DNA from: Adiantum capillus-veneris
Lineage: Eukaryota; Streptophyta; Polypodiopsida; Polypodiales; Pteridaceae
Reading direction: 5' to 3'
Assembly: GCA_014529385.2 (NCBI GenBank)
Contig: CM043953.1
Location: 68,630,372-68,694,371 of the forward strand
Length of the DNA: 64,000 nt
Position numbers and translations under genes: made by a program. Shown piece after piece: positions 23,247 through 34,033 of the stretch. Below the pieces are notes generated by a model. It was not told the origin of the DNA and searched no databases. It was given only the letters and a program-made list of their open reading frames with translations. How positions within the stretch are numbered: the stretch's first letter is position 1; every line of letters begins with the position of its first letter.

Positions 23247-25541
23247 TTAATTAAACCACTGTCGCTTGCTGCGACGGGTCAAAGTTGGTTCAATTTCCAA
23301 ATTCTCTTCAATCTCTTCTAAAGTACATGTAGTTTCTACTTCATGAGATTCCCCTTGCAGCTCACTGTCTTCGTCCACCTCATCATTGGTTACATCATAA
23401 GTCTAGCGCGGCATCTCCTCTTTGTAGTTCTCAGCTTGCACTCTTGTCAATAGCCGATGGTTGTAGTACATATACACCAATTTTTCAGCTCTTGAATTTA
23501 GAAGGCGGTTTCTGATGGTGGAATGTACATATTTATATGTACTCCAGTTTCTCTCAGAAATTGAATTGGATGCACATTGGGCTAGGATTCTAACAGCTAG
23601 GCGTTTAAGGGTGGGTGCACTACCACCATTCATCATCCACCACTTCCACGTTGGTTGCTTCGTGGCAAGTTTTTGCACAAATTCTGTACCAAAATTACCC
23701 TCTTTGAGTTTAAACTTCGTAAGATCAGTAACAGTTGATGCATGCTCATCAGGATCATCATAAAACCTGCCTATCACATCATAAAAGTCTTCCAGCACCT
23801 CCTCATCAAGTTTGTCTATTTCCATTGCCCAATACTCTGGATCCAATAAGAAAGTTACGCTGTGTAGTGGACTATGTGCTCCAACCCATCGACCATGCAC
23901 ATACTTTCTCAAAATTTCTCTCCTCTTTTGAGTGAATGGTGTCTTCCAAGGCTTCACAATTGGCTCCTGGGGATCCTTTGGATTTGCAAGGCTTTCTTGA
24001 ACAGTCCACCAAGCCATTCACACCTTACCTATGCTAGGCAAGGCAGAATCCAGTTGGCGTAATGCGAGCATAATGGGCATCATGACATTGTGCACATCCA
24101 CCACATCATCCCAGAAGTGGCGATCAGCTAGTAGATCTCTAATCACCCCTATTTTGCTTTTTATCTTCTCCCTTTCACCAGCCTCCCATTCTGAAAAAGT
24201 GGCACAAACAAATGTCTCCATCACAACATTCTTATGTTTTATTAGTGATTCTACCGTATAGTAGTTGGTGCAAAATCTAGTTTCGCACGGCAGTTTTAAC
24301 ATAGTAGACATCCTCTGACGGTACATGTCAAGAACCCTCTAACGCTTCAAAACAAACTTGACTATTAAGCGAGCATTGTCTACTATCCATTTGAACCACT
24401 CTGTGTCCTCCCTCTTGTACCAATCTTGCAATACCAAGTTCAAGCTGTGTGTACTGCAACCAGCACTATATAGCTGGGAGAAGCGACTTTCAAGTATTCT
24501 ACCTGCAGCCCTACAATTTTTGGCATTGTCCATGATTACTTGGACAACATTTTCTTTTCCAAGTTACTCAACTGCGTCGCCAATGATGTCAGCTATAAAA
24601 CTGCCAGACTTTATTTGACCAGAGCTATCCACAGCTTTGATAAAACATTCACCATGAGGACATACAAGCATGATGTTGATCAATGGCCGCCTTTGAACGT
24701 TGGACCAACCATCACTAACTATGGTGTATCCAGATTGTTCTGTTGCATTTAATATTACCCTTTGAATATCCTCTTGTGTGCTTGTGTACCATTTATCCAA
24801 CAGTTGGTTTCTCATTTGGTGATATGTTGGAGGGGTAAATCCAGCACCATACTCCCCAATGTGTTTCCAAGCTGACTTCCATGCATCACGGGTGACAATG
24901 GCCAATGATCCCCCAGTGAAATAGACGGCTTTAGATAGTGTAAGTTGTGCTTCTTCTAAGGCAAGTGTTTTGAAGCTCGTCTGTAAGCTAACCTGTCTAC
25001 TTTTTGAAGAACCTACCTGAAAGTCAGGAGATCCATGGTTTGGAGGAGTACTTCCATCGATATGAGAACTTGGTTCCCTACTTTGAGTGCTTCCATTGGT
25101 GGGCGTTACACCCAATGATCCCTCATACTAGTTTGATCTTATCGATACGGGGGTGTGATGGTCAAAAGTAGAGAGTTTTGATCTTTTGCTCGTGGAAATT
25201 AGCTTACCAATTAAATCTTTTAAGCGCATAGCTGCTTCTTCTACACCTAAGCCCTTGCACTTTCCTCCTTGAATTCTGGTATTGCCACCTAGCAAATGAT
25301 CCCTTATTCTTGGTGCTCCTCCAGATTTCTCTTCGCCACAAAAGTTACATTTCCAATCTTGATACTTATTTAAATTTGTGGCAAAATTCCACTCGGGTCC
25401 TGGACTTTTTCCACCTGCCTTTTGCTTGCCCTGCGAAGTGGTGCCCTACGAAGCAGGACCTGGCATCAAGGTAGGAGGTCTCCTCAAGGAAGCCAGGCTT
25501 GGGACACCAACACCACCGCTGACATTCCGAGTGGAAGACAT
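23247..25541 (-). pseudogene. hAT transposase with six in-frame stops
   Basis: One reading frame of 765 codons runs from ATG 25541 to TAA 23247 with no frameshift. It has a BED-type zinc finger (CNFCGEEKSG, then IRDHLLGG and a Cys), a DUF659-like catalytic start (IVSDGWSNVQRRPLINIML), the second Asp in VIMDNAKNCRAAG, and the hAT dimerisation region (LAVRILAQCASNSISERNWS) before an acidic tail. Internal stops are TAG 25448-25446, TAG 25130-25128, TAA 24566-24564, TAG 24341-24339, TGA 24020-24018 and TAG 23405-23403. All can arise by one C-to-T or G-to-A change from Gln or Trp codons. The frame is preserved despite six stops, which suggests base-substitution decay only. It lies downstream of the minus-strand TATA at 26567 and a repeat-filled leader intron. 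Confidence 0.9.
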
Positions 25542-25554
25542 ACTTATTGGATGC

Positions 25555-26488
25555 CTGCAATACCAATAAACATAGCTCAGTATGCTATCTCTTCTTTCAA
25601 GTATTATTCAAACCAAACATTAGTGTTATAATCAATATCACACACAAGCGTAGTAGTGAAGCCTGAAGGGAATAACCTCAATCTACTCAAACATGAGCAA
25701 GCAAATACAACGGTGAATCAAATATGTGATCAGTCCATCCCAAAAGTAGAGATATCGACCCAAAGATTCACCTTCCTACCCCTTTCATGAATCAGTCCAG
25801 TCCAAAAAAGAACTAATGACCCATGATTGGAGCTCTAATCAAAATAGCAAGCAAATACATCGGTGAATCAAACATGTGATCAGTCCATCCCAAAAGTAGA
25901 GATATCGACCCAAAGATTCACCTTCCTACCTCCTTTCATGAATCAGTCCAGTCCAAAAAAGAACTAATGACCCATGATTGGAGCTCTAATCGGAATAGCA
26001 AGCAAATACAACGGTGAATCAAACATGTGATCAGTCCATCCCAAAAGTAGAGATATCGACCCAAAGATTCACCTTCCTACCTCCTTTCATGAATCAGTCC
26101 AGTCCAAAAAAGAACTAATGACCCATGATTGAAGCTCTAATCGGAATAGCAAGCAAATACAACGGTGAATCAAACATGTGATCAGTCCATCCCAAAGTAG
26201 AGATATCGACCCAAAGATTCACCTTTCTATCTCTTTTCAAGAATCAGTTCAGTCCAAAAAAGAACTAATGACACATGATAGAAGTTCTAATCAATATAGC
26301 AATCAATTTAGCAAATATAACGGTGAACCAAACATGAGATTAGTCCATCCCAAATGTAGAGATACCGACCCAAAGATTCACCTTTCTACCTCCTTTCAAG
26401 AATCAGTTCAGTCCAAAAAAGAACTAATGATCCATGATCAGAGTTTCATTAAGTTTTAATTTTTTTTAAAGACTATTCATTCTTTTAC
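25555..26488 (-). other. Predicted leader intron of hAT transposase
   Basis: Read in reverse, a donor CTAAAG|GTAAAAG at 26488 and an acceptor TTGGTATTGCAG ending at 25555 bracket the second tandem array; ATG 25541 follows 13 bp later. The arrangement mirrors the plus-strand unit at the other end of the element. Confidence 0.5.
25690..26450. repeat. Tandem array, about 150-bp unit, five copies
   Basis: Five units contain GATCAGTCCATCCCAAAAGT near 25728, 25878, 26029, 26179 and 26338 (periods about 150, 151, 150 and 159). Each continues with AGAGATATCGACCCAAAGATT and AGTCCAAAAAAGAACTAATG. The first three are nearly identical and the last two more diverged. Unrelated in sequence to the array at 18.9-20.0 kb. 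Confidence 0.92.
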
Positions 26489-26566
26489 CTTTAGTTTTTC
26501 TTCTAAATTTTAAAGGATGACCAAATTTAGAGGAAGCGGTGATGTGATGTGATGTCTACTACAAGG

Positions 26567-26573
26567 TTATATA
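26567..26573 (-). promoter_or_regulatory. TATA box of hAT minus-strand unit
   Basis: TATATAA in reverse orientation, about 250 bp inside the right end, pointing to the transposase. Its position relative to the GC-rich patch matches the plus-strand TATA at 18715. Confidence 0.6.
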
Positions 26574-26582
26574 GAGCCGCCA

Positions 26583-26700
26583 AATATGGAGGGGGTACAT
26601 GACGGGGCCGGCGGGATTCTTGCTTTGCCCGCCAGGCCCGTTGGGATTCATAATATGCCCGCCGGGCTTGCCGGGGTTTGTGGTTGCCCCGCCGGTTCTA
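26583..26700. repeat. GC-rich subterminal repeats, hAT right end
   Basis: Four variants of GCCCGCCGGGC / GGGCCGGCGGGATTC, spaced by about 30 bp, lie in otherwise AT-rich sequence. They pair in character with the cluster at 18634-18712. Confidence 0.7.
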
Positions 26701-26822
26701 CGTTTTCTACTGGTTTTCGTAAGTCATGACATTAAATATGTTATTAAAATGAAAAAAATAGTGATAATAACAACAATAATTAACATTTAACAAAATTCAT
26801 CATCGCGTAATTAAAATCACTG

Positions 26823-26830
26823 CCCGGAAG
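26823..26830. repeat. hAT target-site duplication, right copy
   Basis: CCCGGAAG, identical to 18522-18529. It is part of the gypsy-1 gag sequence on the minus strand. Confidence 0.95.
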
Positions 26831-27640
26831 TCGCATTGGATGTGGACAATTGTACATGTCATGGCCCATTTCATTGTAATTCCAACATCGCAACTCTTGA
26901 GCTTGTCTTCGTTGATTGCGATTCCCTTCTCTTGGTTGTCGTTGTTGAGGTAGGCCTTGTACTAGATTCAGAGTGAGGTTCTCAAGCTGTTGAGTTAGCC
27001 TTTGTAAAACCTCTTGTTGAGAGTTATCTCCTATTTGTGAAGATTGTGCAAGAGGGGCCCTAATTGGTGCTTCCATGGTTTGTGAAGACTCCCTCTCACT
27101 CACTTCATTCAAACCCCTTGCTCTATGTGCTTGGAAGTGTAGTTTTCTAAACTTGATGATGGCTACCTCACGTGCTTCTTCGAAGGTGGATGGGAATTTT
27201 AGCTCTACTTTAGCCTTTAAAAGTGGATACAAGCCAACCATGAATCTCTCTTTTTTTAGAAAGTTAGGTGCACCACCATGATTTTCTAATGTAGCCTCCC
27301 ACCTACCCCATAGATTGACAAAGGTTGCTTCACAAGAAGGATAGTCTTCAAGTGATACCTGCTTATGTCCAATAAGACATTTTCATAGTCCTTCAGAAGT
27401 ATCACCTTGCCCGAACTTGGAGAGGAAGCTTGCTCGCAGTCTCTCCCAGTTGGACTTGATTTGGGGTTGCAAGGTCTCATACCATGCTTTAGCTTCTGCT
27501 TTTAGAACCAACGGGAAGGCTCGTAGCTTTACTTCCTCTTCATCTCTCCCGGATATGAGATGTGCCATCTCCAAGTTGTCAAGAAACTCTTGCGCATCTT
27601 CCCCACTTCTTGCATAGAACGTGGGAAAAGAACTTGACAT
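26831..27640 (-). pseudogene. gypsy-1 gag (capsid and nucleocapsid)
   Basis: From ATG 27640 the frame shows a Ty3-type capsid (FYARSGEDAQEFLDNLEMAH, WYETLQPQIKSNWERLRASF), an arginine/glutamine-rich linker and a zinc knuckle that has lost one Cys (CWNYNEMGHDMYNC; the usual pattern is CX2CX4HX4C). One in-frame TGA lies near 27383; the inverted copy at 40624 has TGG (Trp) there, so the change is directly visible. The frame runs into the hAT target site, and beyond the hAT it continues into pol (18529 downward). Gag coats and packages element RNA in cytoplasmic particles; this copy is defective. Confidence 0.85.
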
Positions 27641-28766
27641 TTTGTTTAGACTTTTTGAAATTCTTTCTTTTAAAGAAACTTTTCTCTTGCGGGCCGCACA
27701 AGATTGTTGACACTATAAATCTGATTACATTAAAATGAAGATGTACACATCCATTGTTAATTCGTACTTTATCATAGGTAGAATAAATGGATTAATTGAA
27801 GCATTGATTTCATTGAGGCGAGTGGATCCAAATATCCTCCTTATGATAGATTGAAACCTAAACTTAGTTGCAATGATTATATGAATGGATTGCCGAGCAA
27901 TAGGACTAAAAGGTTCATTGTTTTGATCGTGATTCATGTGCTACTCCTCGTTGTTGGTTTGAAGACCTCGTTCCTTCATATCGCCCTTGAGCACCCCTTC
28001 ATCACTCCTTGTTCCTGCCTTTAAAACAAAATGAAAATGTGAACATCAAAAGCAGTTTCATAATTGATGATTGGAAGTATAATTGGATTGGGTGATGTCA
28101 GTATTTCTCTAAGTCTTTCTGCACCAAACATAAAAACAATGCGTTGCTGGAAAAAGACTTTTCTATCTATGTGAACATTTACTCTAATGTGTTGTGCAAA
28201 ATGAAATGGATAGATGGGAACTCCATTGTTCATCACTAAAAAATTTGAAGGTAACTTGGAAATATGTTCCTCCGTGGGCGCACCACGTTATAAGGGCGAG
28301 CTTTTTGAAATGGGGCCTCTAAACCTAAACCAATGGGCCTACCCTCACAAAATGTTCGTAAAGAGGTACGCACATTTACTCTAATGTGTTGTGCAAAATG
28401 AAATGGATAGATGGGAACTCCATTGTTCATCACTAAAAAATTTGAAGGTAACTTGGAAATATGTTCCTCCGTGGGCGCACCACTTTATAAGGGCGAGCTT
28501 TTTGAAATGGGGCCTCTAAACCTAAACCAATGGGCCTACCCTCACAAAATGTTCGTAAAGAGGTACGTAAGGAGTGGAGAAGGAAACCAATCAAGCAACA
28601 CACTTTGAAAACCCCCTTACTCTATATACACTTTGGACACTTGAACACCATCAACGATTATGCAAACCCAATGCCGTGCACCAAATGAAATATGCAATTT
28701 GTGGAATAGCATTCACCTTCTCCCCATAAGAATACCCATAATACATCCAAACTCCTCCTCTCTCAA
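27641..28766 (-). mobile_element. gypsy-1 leader region with internal 197-bp duplication
   Basis: This sequence lies upstream of gag on the minus strand and is nearly identical, inverted, to 39645-40623. Two tandem copies of 197 bp (28175-28371 and 28372-28568), beginning ACATTTACTCTAATG, are present here but only one in the inverted copy. A TATA-like TATATAGAG (reverse) lies near 28625. A PBS-like TGGTGCGCCCACGG occurs in each duplicate but is not a clear match to a plant tRNA end. LTR edges were not resolved. Confidence 0.65.
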
Positions 28767-30480
28767 GCACTGATCAAAAAAATCATGCGCACAAGACTTG
28801 CCTCTCAAACAAACAAGCGAATCACTTACATCAAACTAACACACTTTGCATAGAGAGCTCATCTCCATCTATGCAATGCTGTGACACAAATAAAATCACC
28901 ATGAGAGGTAGCCACATGCATATGTAATGAAGCAAAAGAGAGTTGGAGTGAGAAATTTCTTTAGACCAATTGAATAAGTGTGGAGAAACAAACCAATGGT
29001 AAATTGAGAATAGAACACTTACTTGATTTCTCGCACACCTTTTAAGGGGAGGAGAGACGCTGGCTAACCATCACAAATTGCGACACTTGAAAGTTTTGAA
29101 GATGATTTAATGATCATTAACATAACCATGAGAGATATCATAATGTATTTACAAGTTATTGAGGTGCTAGAAATGATTTATTGGGTTGATGGAGTAAGAG
29201 ATTGTAGAATAGAAAGAGTGGAGGATAGAGTTGCACTTCCTCCAAAGAGGAGGGTTAGGAGGGAGGATTTGAAAGAGGGAGAGTTGGGGTTTTCTCTACT
29301 ATTGATCAAGAAACAACATGAAGTTGAAAATATAGGTGTGTGTCCTTGAGTCTCTCCAAGGGGGGCTATTTATAGTTGTGTAGGAGTGGGATTATGCTAC
29401 ACTTAATTAGGGTGAGTGATTAGCCCTAATTAAGTGTCCTTTGACCACTCATTGAATATTGGACATAAAAGGGACTATTTATTCACCAAAAATATCATTT
29501 TAGACCGTGAAGGCTCCATAGGGGTGCATAATGTAGGTGGGCCCCACCATGAGGCCATACGGGTGGCTCCTGCGGGGTATCTCAACTTGTCTATCTTGGC
29601 ATTTAGAAAGCATCTTTAGGTTGGTCCCATCACATGCAAGTGACCTTGAACACTCATTGATCTTCTAGAAGATGAGTAGGGGAAAAATAATATCTCACCC
29701 TCTTGATTTACTTGATTTACAGTTCCCTTTTGCTGCGAATCTGACAGATTTACACTATTTTGACCATAACTTTTTACCTGTAGCTCGAAATGACATGCTT
29801 CAAAAGGCAAATTTGACCTTCTCAACATGTTTGATATGAATTTGGACTATTCTTCACTCCCATGCACCAAGTAATTCGTTTTGGAAGGTCCACACTAGGC
29901 TAGGGAACCTTTTGCTTCCAAGTCTTCTTGTATGGGCCCTTTGCTTGTATGCATCCAAGGGGAATCATGCTTTTTCAAAAGGGTATGATGCTTAAACAAA
30001 TAGAGGAGGGCCCAATATTATTTTCTTGTGAAAGGAATATACAATTTGAGTCTTTTTGAAAGGAGAAAAACTATATGTATATTCTTAAGAGATATTGGGC
30101 CACCTATGTAGGGGACATAGAAGACTTGTAGAGATGGACCATAATCTTTGGTAAAGACAAGTGGAGAGTTGATTTTCCATGGTAATTTATCTATATGGGA
30201 TGGAAGATGGATATATTATTTTCCTACTACTAATTCACAAGAGGTAAGAAAGTTTGGGGGTAGGTAGTTGGTTATTGTATGCTTACTTTTATTTACAAAG
30301 CAAAAAATAAAAGGGTGGTAATATAAATATATGACTAAGGTGACATTTTTGGGAAGATTACAATGTATGTGTCGCCACAAAGGTTAAACGAAGAGGGGGG
30401 ATTTACTCTAGATAACTTAATAGCGTAGAAAAATAGATACACATATGAGAAAGAGGACGTTGAGTAGGCTGAAAAATGTT
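28767..30480. other. Unassigned flank with minus-strand TATA, no gene
   Basis: No coding region could be supported. A perfect-looking minus-strand TATA (CTATAAATAG, 29366-29375) suggests promoter sequence, possibly the U3 of the gypsy-1 5' LTR, with transcription towards gag. The open frames at 29110-29349 and 29434-29828 are short and unsupported. From about 30000 to 30480 the sequence is AT-rich and featureless. Confidence 0.4.
29366..29375 (-). promoter_or_regulatory. TATA box, minus strand
   Basis: CTATAAATAG in reverse orientation, about 1.7 kb upstream of the gypsy-1 gag start. It could be the LTR promoter of that element; LTR ends were not found, so this is inference. Confidence 0.35.
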
Positions 30481-30488
30481 GCAAAAAG

Positions 30489-31123
30489 ATGGTTACCATT
30501 TTATGCTACTCACTACTTAAGTCGATTGAAATGCAACATGGTGATGCCATACCATCATGGACTGGCCACATGCGCCTTCTAAAAGAAGACGAAATTTGTT
30601 TTGCTATACGGCTTGATGTAGATGTCTTTTTAGACTTTTGCTTTCACTACTTTGAGGTTTGGATTTGGAGTTGTTACAAACTTAAAAAAGCTCAACATAT
30701 CATTCAAACATGTTTTCCTAGCCATCATAGTCAATTTATGACACTCTTGAGTAATAAGAATTTCCAAAATCCAAATATTATGCTAGGGTATAAAAGAGTG
30801 TACCACAAGAATTTGTCATTGGTATGGGATATGTTTAATGATTTACATGCAGGGAATACTTTCATTTTTTATGACAGCCCATATAGAGTTATGTGGAATA
30901 TGCAAGGCACATACCTTATCTTTCCAAAAATGTGGAGATAGTCACCGTCGCTAGAACTTCAAAGCTTCTTGGAGACAACCATGATACCTTGGTTGCTAGG
31001 GTGGTTACATGCTCCAGAACGAAGGGATTATACATGCAACACAGTTTTCAATATGTTTGAAGATCTTGAGACAAACTATGTCACAAACGTGTACTTATCA
31101 AGAAGGAAAAGTTTGGATTGATT
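30489..31123 (+). pseudogene. FCP1-like phosphatase domain fragment
   Basis: A 150-residue frame holds the second half of an FCP1/SCP-type HAD domain: VDVFLDFCFHYFEVWIWS corresponds to the motif-II region, YHKNLSLVWDMF to the substrate-loop region and FIFYDSPYRVMWN to the DDSP-like motif, with the first Asp changed to Tyr. A TAG at 30939 is followed in the same frame by about 60 more codons (LQSFLETTMIPWLLGWLH). The N-terminal DxDx motif is missing. It is followed by the same kind of sequence (GTAGAGTGCACC, then a TATAGCATGT block) found inside the array at 9.9 kb. It is a different, more complete C-terminal half than the gene at 13.0-14.2 kb. Confidence 0.6.
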
Positions 31124-33249
31124 CAATGATAGTGCATCAACCTTTGTGGATGGAAAGGAGACTTGTAATCCTTTTTTTTGCTATTGCAAGCCATTGTACA
31201 ATATTTTGATAATCAATTTAGTGGTCATTTTTAAGTTTTTTGTTGAATGAAGTTCTATGTAGAGTGCACCCTATTTTAAGGGGACTCGAAGATTTTACAA
31301 ATTAATTTTTATTTAGAAAAGTTATATTCTTACTATAGCATGTTTTTAATTTCTTTATATAATAGTAACATTGTATCTCAAAAGTATGATATAATGAAGG
31401 ACGTCCTTCTCTAATGAAGTGTTGTTTCTTAAGTAAGTTTATCACATGGTTATGAAACATCTCTAAAGTAAAATTTGTTGAACGCAATGTTTGGAAAATG
31501 TCTCATAAGGTAATAATCCTAGATTATTTTAGAATATTTCTACTAATAACAAGAAAAGTATTTGAGATGACTAACTCATGTGTACTTTAGATTGTTAGCC
31601 ATGATTTTAGCACTATATAAGAATTAAAATGTATTATGATTTGTTTAGTTTATCATTTAGTTGTTATGAGGAATAAAAATATTATGGATGTGAAAAGGGC
31701 GTGGCATTTGATGTGATTAACATATCCAAGTGTAATGGTTTCAAGAGAATTAGTTTTAAGCCAAGCTATGTCTAGAATGGCCAAGTGGTGGATCTACTTC
31801 ACATTCCATTGAAAGACTTGATTACTAACATGTGTGTGGATGGTCACAATCAATTTAATCATGTATATATGATATACTTAGTTTCTCCAAGTGATGGATC
31901 TTTATCACATTAATTTTTTTTATCTTAATGTAGTATCATAGCAAAGTGCTAAGTCTACATCCCTCTTTACCCAAAACAAAAAATGTAACTTTTGGTTGGC
32001 TAAAATATACATGCTTATTACATCAAATGTTTAGAATCAGTTCTAGAATGGACATCTAAAGGATATATCATGTCAAATTGATGCATCCTAAATGGTCTAT
32101 ACCAATATTAATTTTAGATTTTTTCTTTAATGCCATAACTTTCTTGAATGAGTTTAGAATGACAAAGAAATGTGTATATCTAGGAAAAACATTTTATATT
32201 ATTAATTTTAGAATGACTGAATGATGGATCTCGTAGCGTGTCAAGCTAAGTTTTGAATGGCTAGGTGGTGTGTTCACTTATCATTCCATTCAAAAAATAT
32301 GGTTTTTAAGTGGCTACAAGTGTCTATAAAGTCTATTGTTATCATACTAAATCTAAAAGAAAGTATTTAAGTTAGACATGTATTGTTCTATAATGGTGAT
32401 CCTCTAATAGTAGAAATATTTGTTTACAATCCAAATGGTTGTATGTTGTTACATTTGTATATCTACACATAGATCTACCACATGATCAATGCAAGTTCAT
32501 TTTTTCTATATTTTCTATCTTTCTTTCCCAAAAAAAGGCATGCTTGTATGTTCTTTCATATTTATGGCCAAAATATACATGCCTATTACATCAAATGTTT
32601 AGAATGGACATCTAAAGGATATATCATGTCAAATTGATGCATCCTAAATGGTCAGTACCAAAATTACTTTTAAATTTTTTCTTTAATGCCATAACTTTCT
32701 TGAATGAGTTTAGAATGTCAAAGAAACGTGTATATCTATGACACACATTTTATATTAATAAGTTTAGAATGACTAAATGATGGATCTCGTAGCGTGTCAA
32801 GCAAAATTTTGAATGGATAGGTGGTGTGTTCACTTATCATTCCTTTAAAAAATATGGTTTTTAAGTGGCTACAAATGGCTATAATGTCTATTGTCATCAT
32901 ACTAAATCTAAAAGAATGTATTTAAGTTAGACATGTATTGTTCTATAATGGTAATCCTCTAATAGTAGAAATATTTGTTTACCAAGAATGGCCAAATATC
33001 CATTCTAGAGTGTACTTTCGACTGAACAAGAACATATGTACACGTGGTGATACATTAAAAAATAGGGCATAGAAAGAACATACTAGCATGCTTTTTTAGT
33101 GAAGAGAGTTATACAATCTAACAAAAACTAACCTAGAATGGACATGTGATCAATCTAGAGAGCATGTATGCATAACAATCACCATATTAGCATCACTTGA
33201 GCTAGAATGGATAGGTGGCCAATCTAGATAGCACATGTAACAAATTAAG
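31124..33249. repeat. Degenerate palindromic-repeat sequence with 415-bp direct duplication
   Basis: Diverged units of the palindromic family are present, clearer at 32990-33240 (CCTAGAATGGACATGTG, CTAGAATGGATAGGTGG). Two direct copies of about 420 bp (31999-32421 and 32567-32982), starting near AAAATATACATGC and ending GTAGAAATATTTGTTTAC, differ by small changes; between them lies a reverse-orientation unit at 32430-32560. No gene is seen. Confidence 0.7.
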
Positions 33250-34033
33250 ATATGTGCACTTTAAGATATGATGAACCCGTGGCATGAGACCTTGCAAAGA
33301 ATCCATAGGCTGAAATTCAGACCTCTTGGGAAAAAACTCAACTCCTAGGTGACTCATTCTTCTCAACTTCCACTCTTTGTTCCTTGCTACCTCTAGTGCA
33401 TCTTCATATGTCCTAGGATTCTTTAGCTCCACTCTCCAACATATATTCTCCCAAAGACCAGCCAAGAACCTATCCTTCTTCATCATGTCGGGTGGGGGGT
33501 ACCTATGGTGCTAAGGCCTTGCACATCCTCTCCCATGTCATTGAAAACTTATGTATGTATGCATCTACTAGCTCACCTTCCCTCTGAACTAAACCCTCTA
33601 CTTCTTGCCACACTTTGTCAGGATCTTATGTCTTCAGTAACTTCACTTCCAATCCATGCCTTAGATTGTCCCAACTTAATCTCACAGGTGGATCCACCGC
33701 ACGCAACTCCTCTTCAAATGCTTTGGACCAAACTCGTGCATCACTCTTCAAAAAAATTTGGAGAAGAAGTAACATGATCTGTGCAGGATCGTGAATCTGA
33801 ATGCTAATGCAGGAAACCTCCATCTTTTTCAAAAAGTCTTCCACATCTTCATCACTTCTTCCATGAAGTTCTGGATAAGAGAAAGCCATGGCTACCAAAG
33901 TTTCAATGCTTTGAGAACCCCTTCTAACACAGGTGCAAGAACCCAAATTTTTTTCTGCCTCAATCCCCAGAAACTTCAATGGAGCTCGTCTTTTAGATAA
34001 GGACAAACACATGCACATCAAATGAGTTTTCAT
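33250..34033 (-). pseudogene. Third gypsy gag fragment
   Basis: Two adjacent minus-strand frames (34033-33626 and 33486-33250) encode a Ty3-type gag: FSYPELHGRSDEDVEDFLKK opens the capsid, WSKAFEEELRAVDPPVRLSW and RFLAGLWENICWRVELKNPR continue it. A frame change lies near 33500-33620. The fragment ends abruptly in palindromic-repeat sequence at about 33250, so the nucleocapsid and pol are missing. The sequence just upstream (34080-34200) resembles the gypsy-1 leader at 28130-28230 (CTGGAAAAA, then GAACATTTA), so the two elements are related but clearly diverged. Confidence 0.75.

Larger units (their letters stand above)
18530..26822. mobile_element. 8.3-kb hAT transposon carrying kinase-like and RING genes
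   Basis: The ends are CAGGGATTTCAAAATGACG on the left and, reverse-complemented, CAGTGATTTTAATTACGCG on the right: imperfect terminal inverted repeats of the hAT CAGGG type, flanked by a perfect 8-bp duplication (CCCGGAAG) and inserted into gypsy-1 gag-pol. Inside each end there is a GC-rich patch and a TATA box pointing inwards. The plus-strand unit carries a kinase-like gene and then a RING gene; the minus-strand unit carries a hAT transposase. The element is complete by structure, but the transposase has six in-frame stops and the kinase one stop and a frameshift, so it is not autonomous now. Kinase and RING cargo in a hAT is not something I can match to a described family. Confidence 0.93.

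Noticed and set aside
28280-28297. Primer-binding site TGGTGCGCCCACGG for gypsy-1
   Set aside because: Resembles primer sites of Tat-like elements but matches no tRNA end that I can state with confidence, and no LTR end ...CA precedes it; mentioned only as a possibility.
29110-29349. 79-residue plus-strand frame with basic stretch
   Set aside because: Overlaps a minus-strand TATA box, no domain, no splice or repeat context; not supported as a gene.
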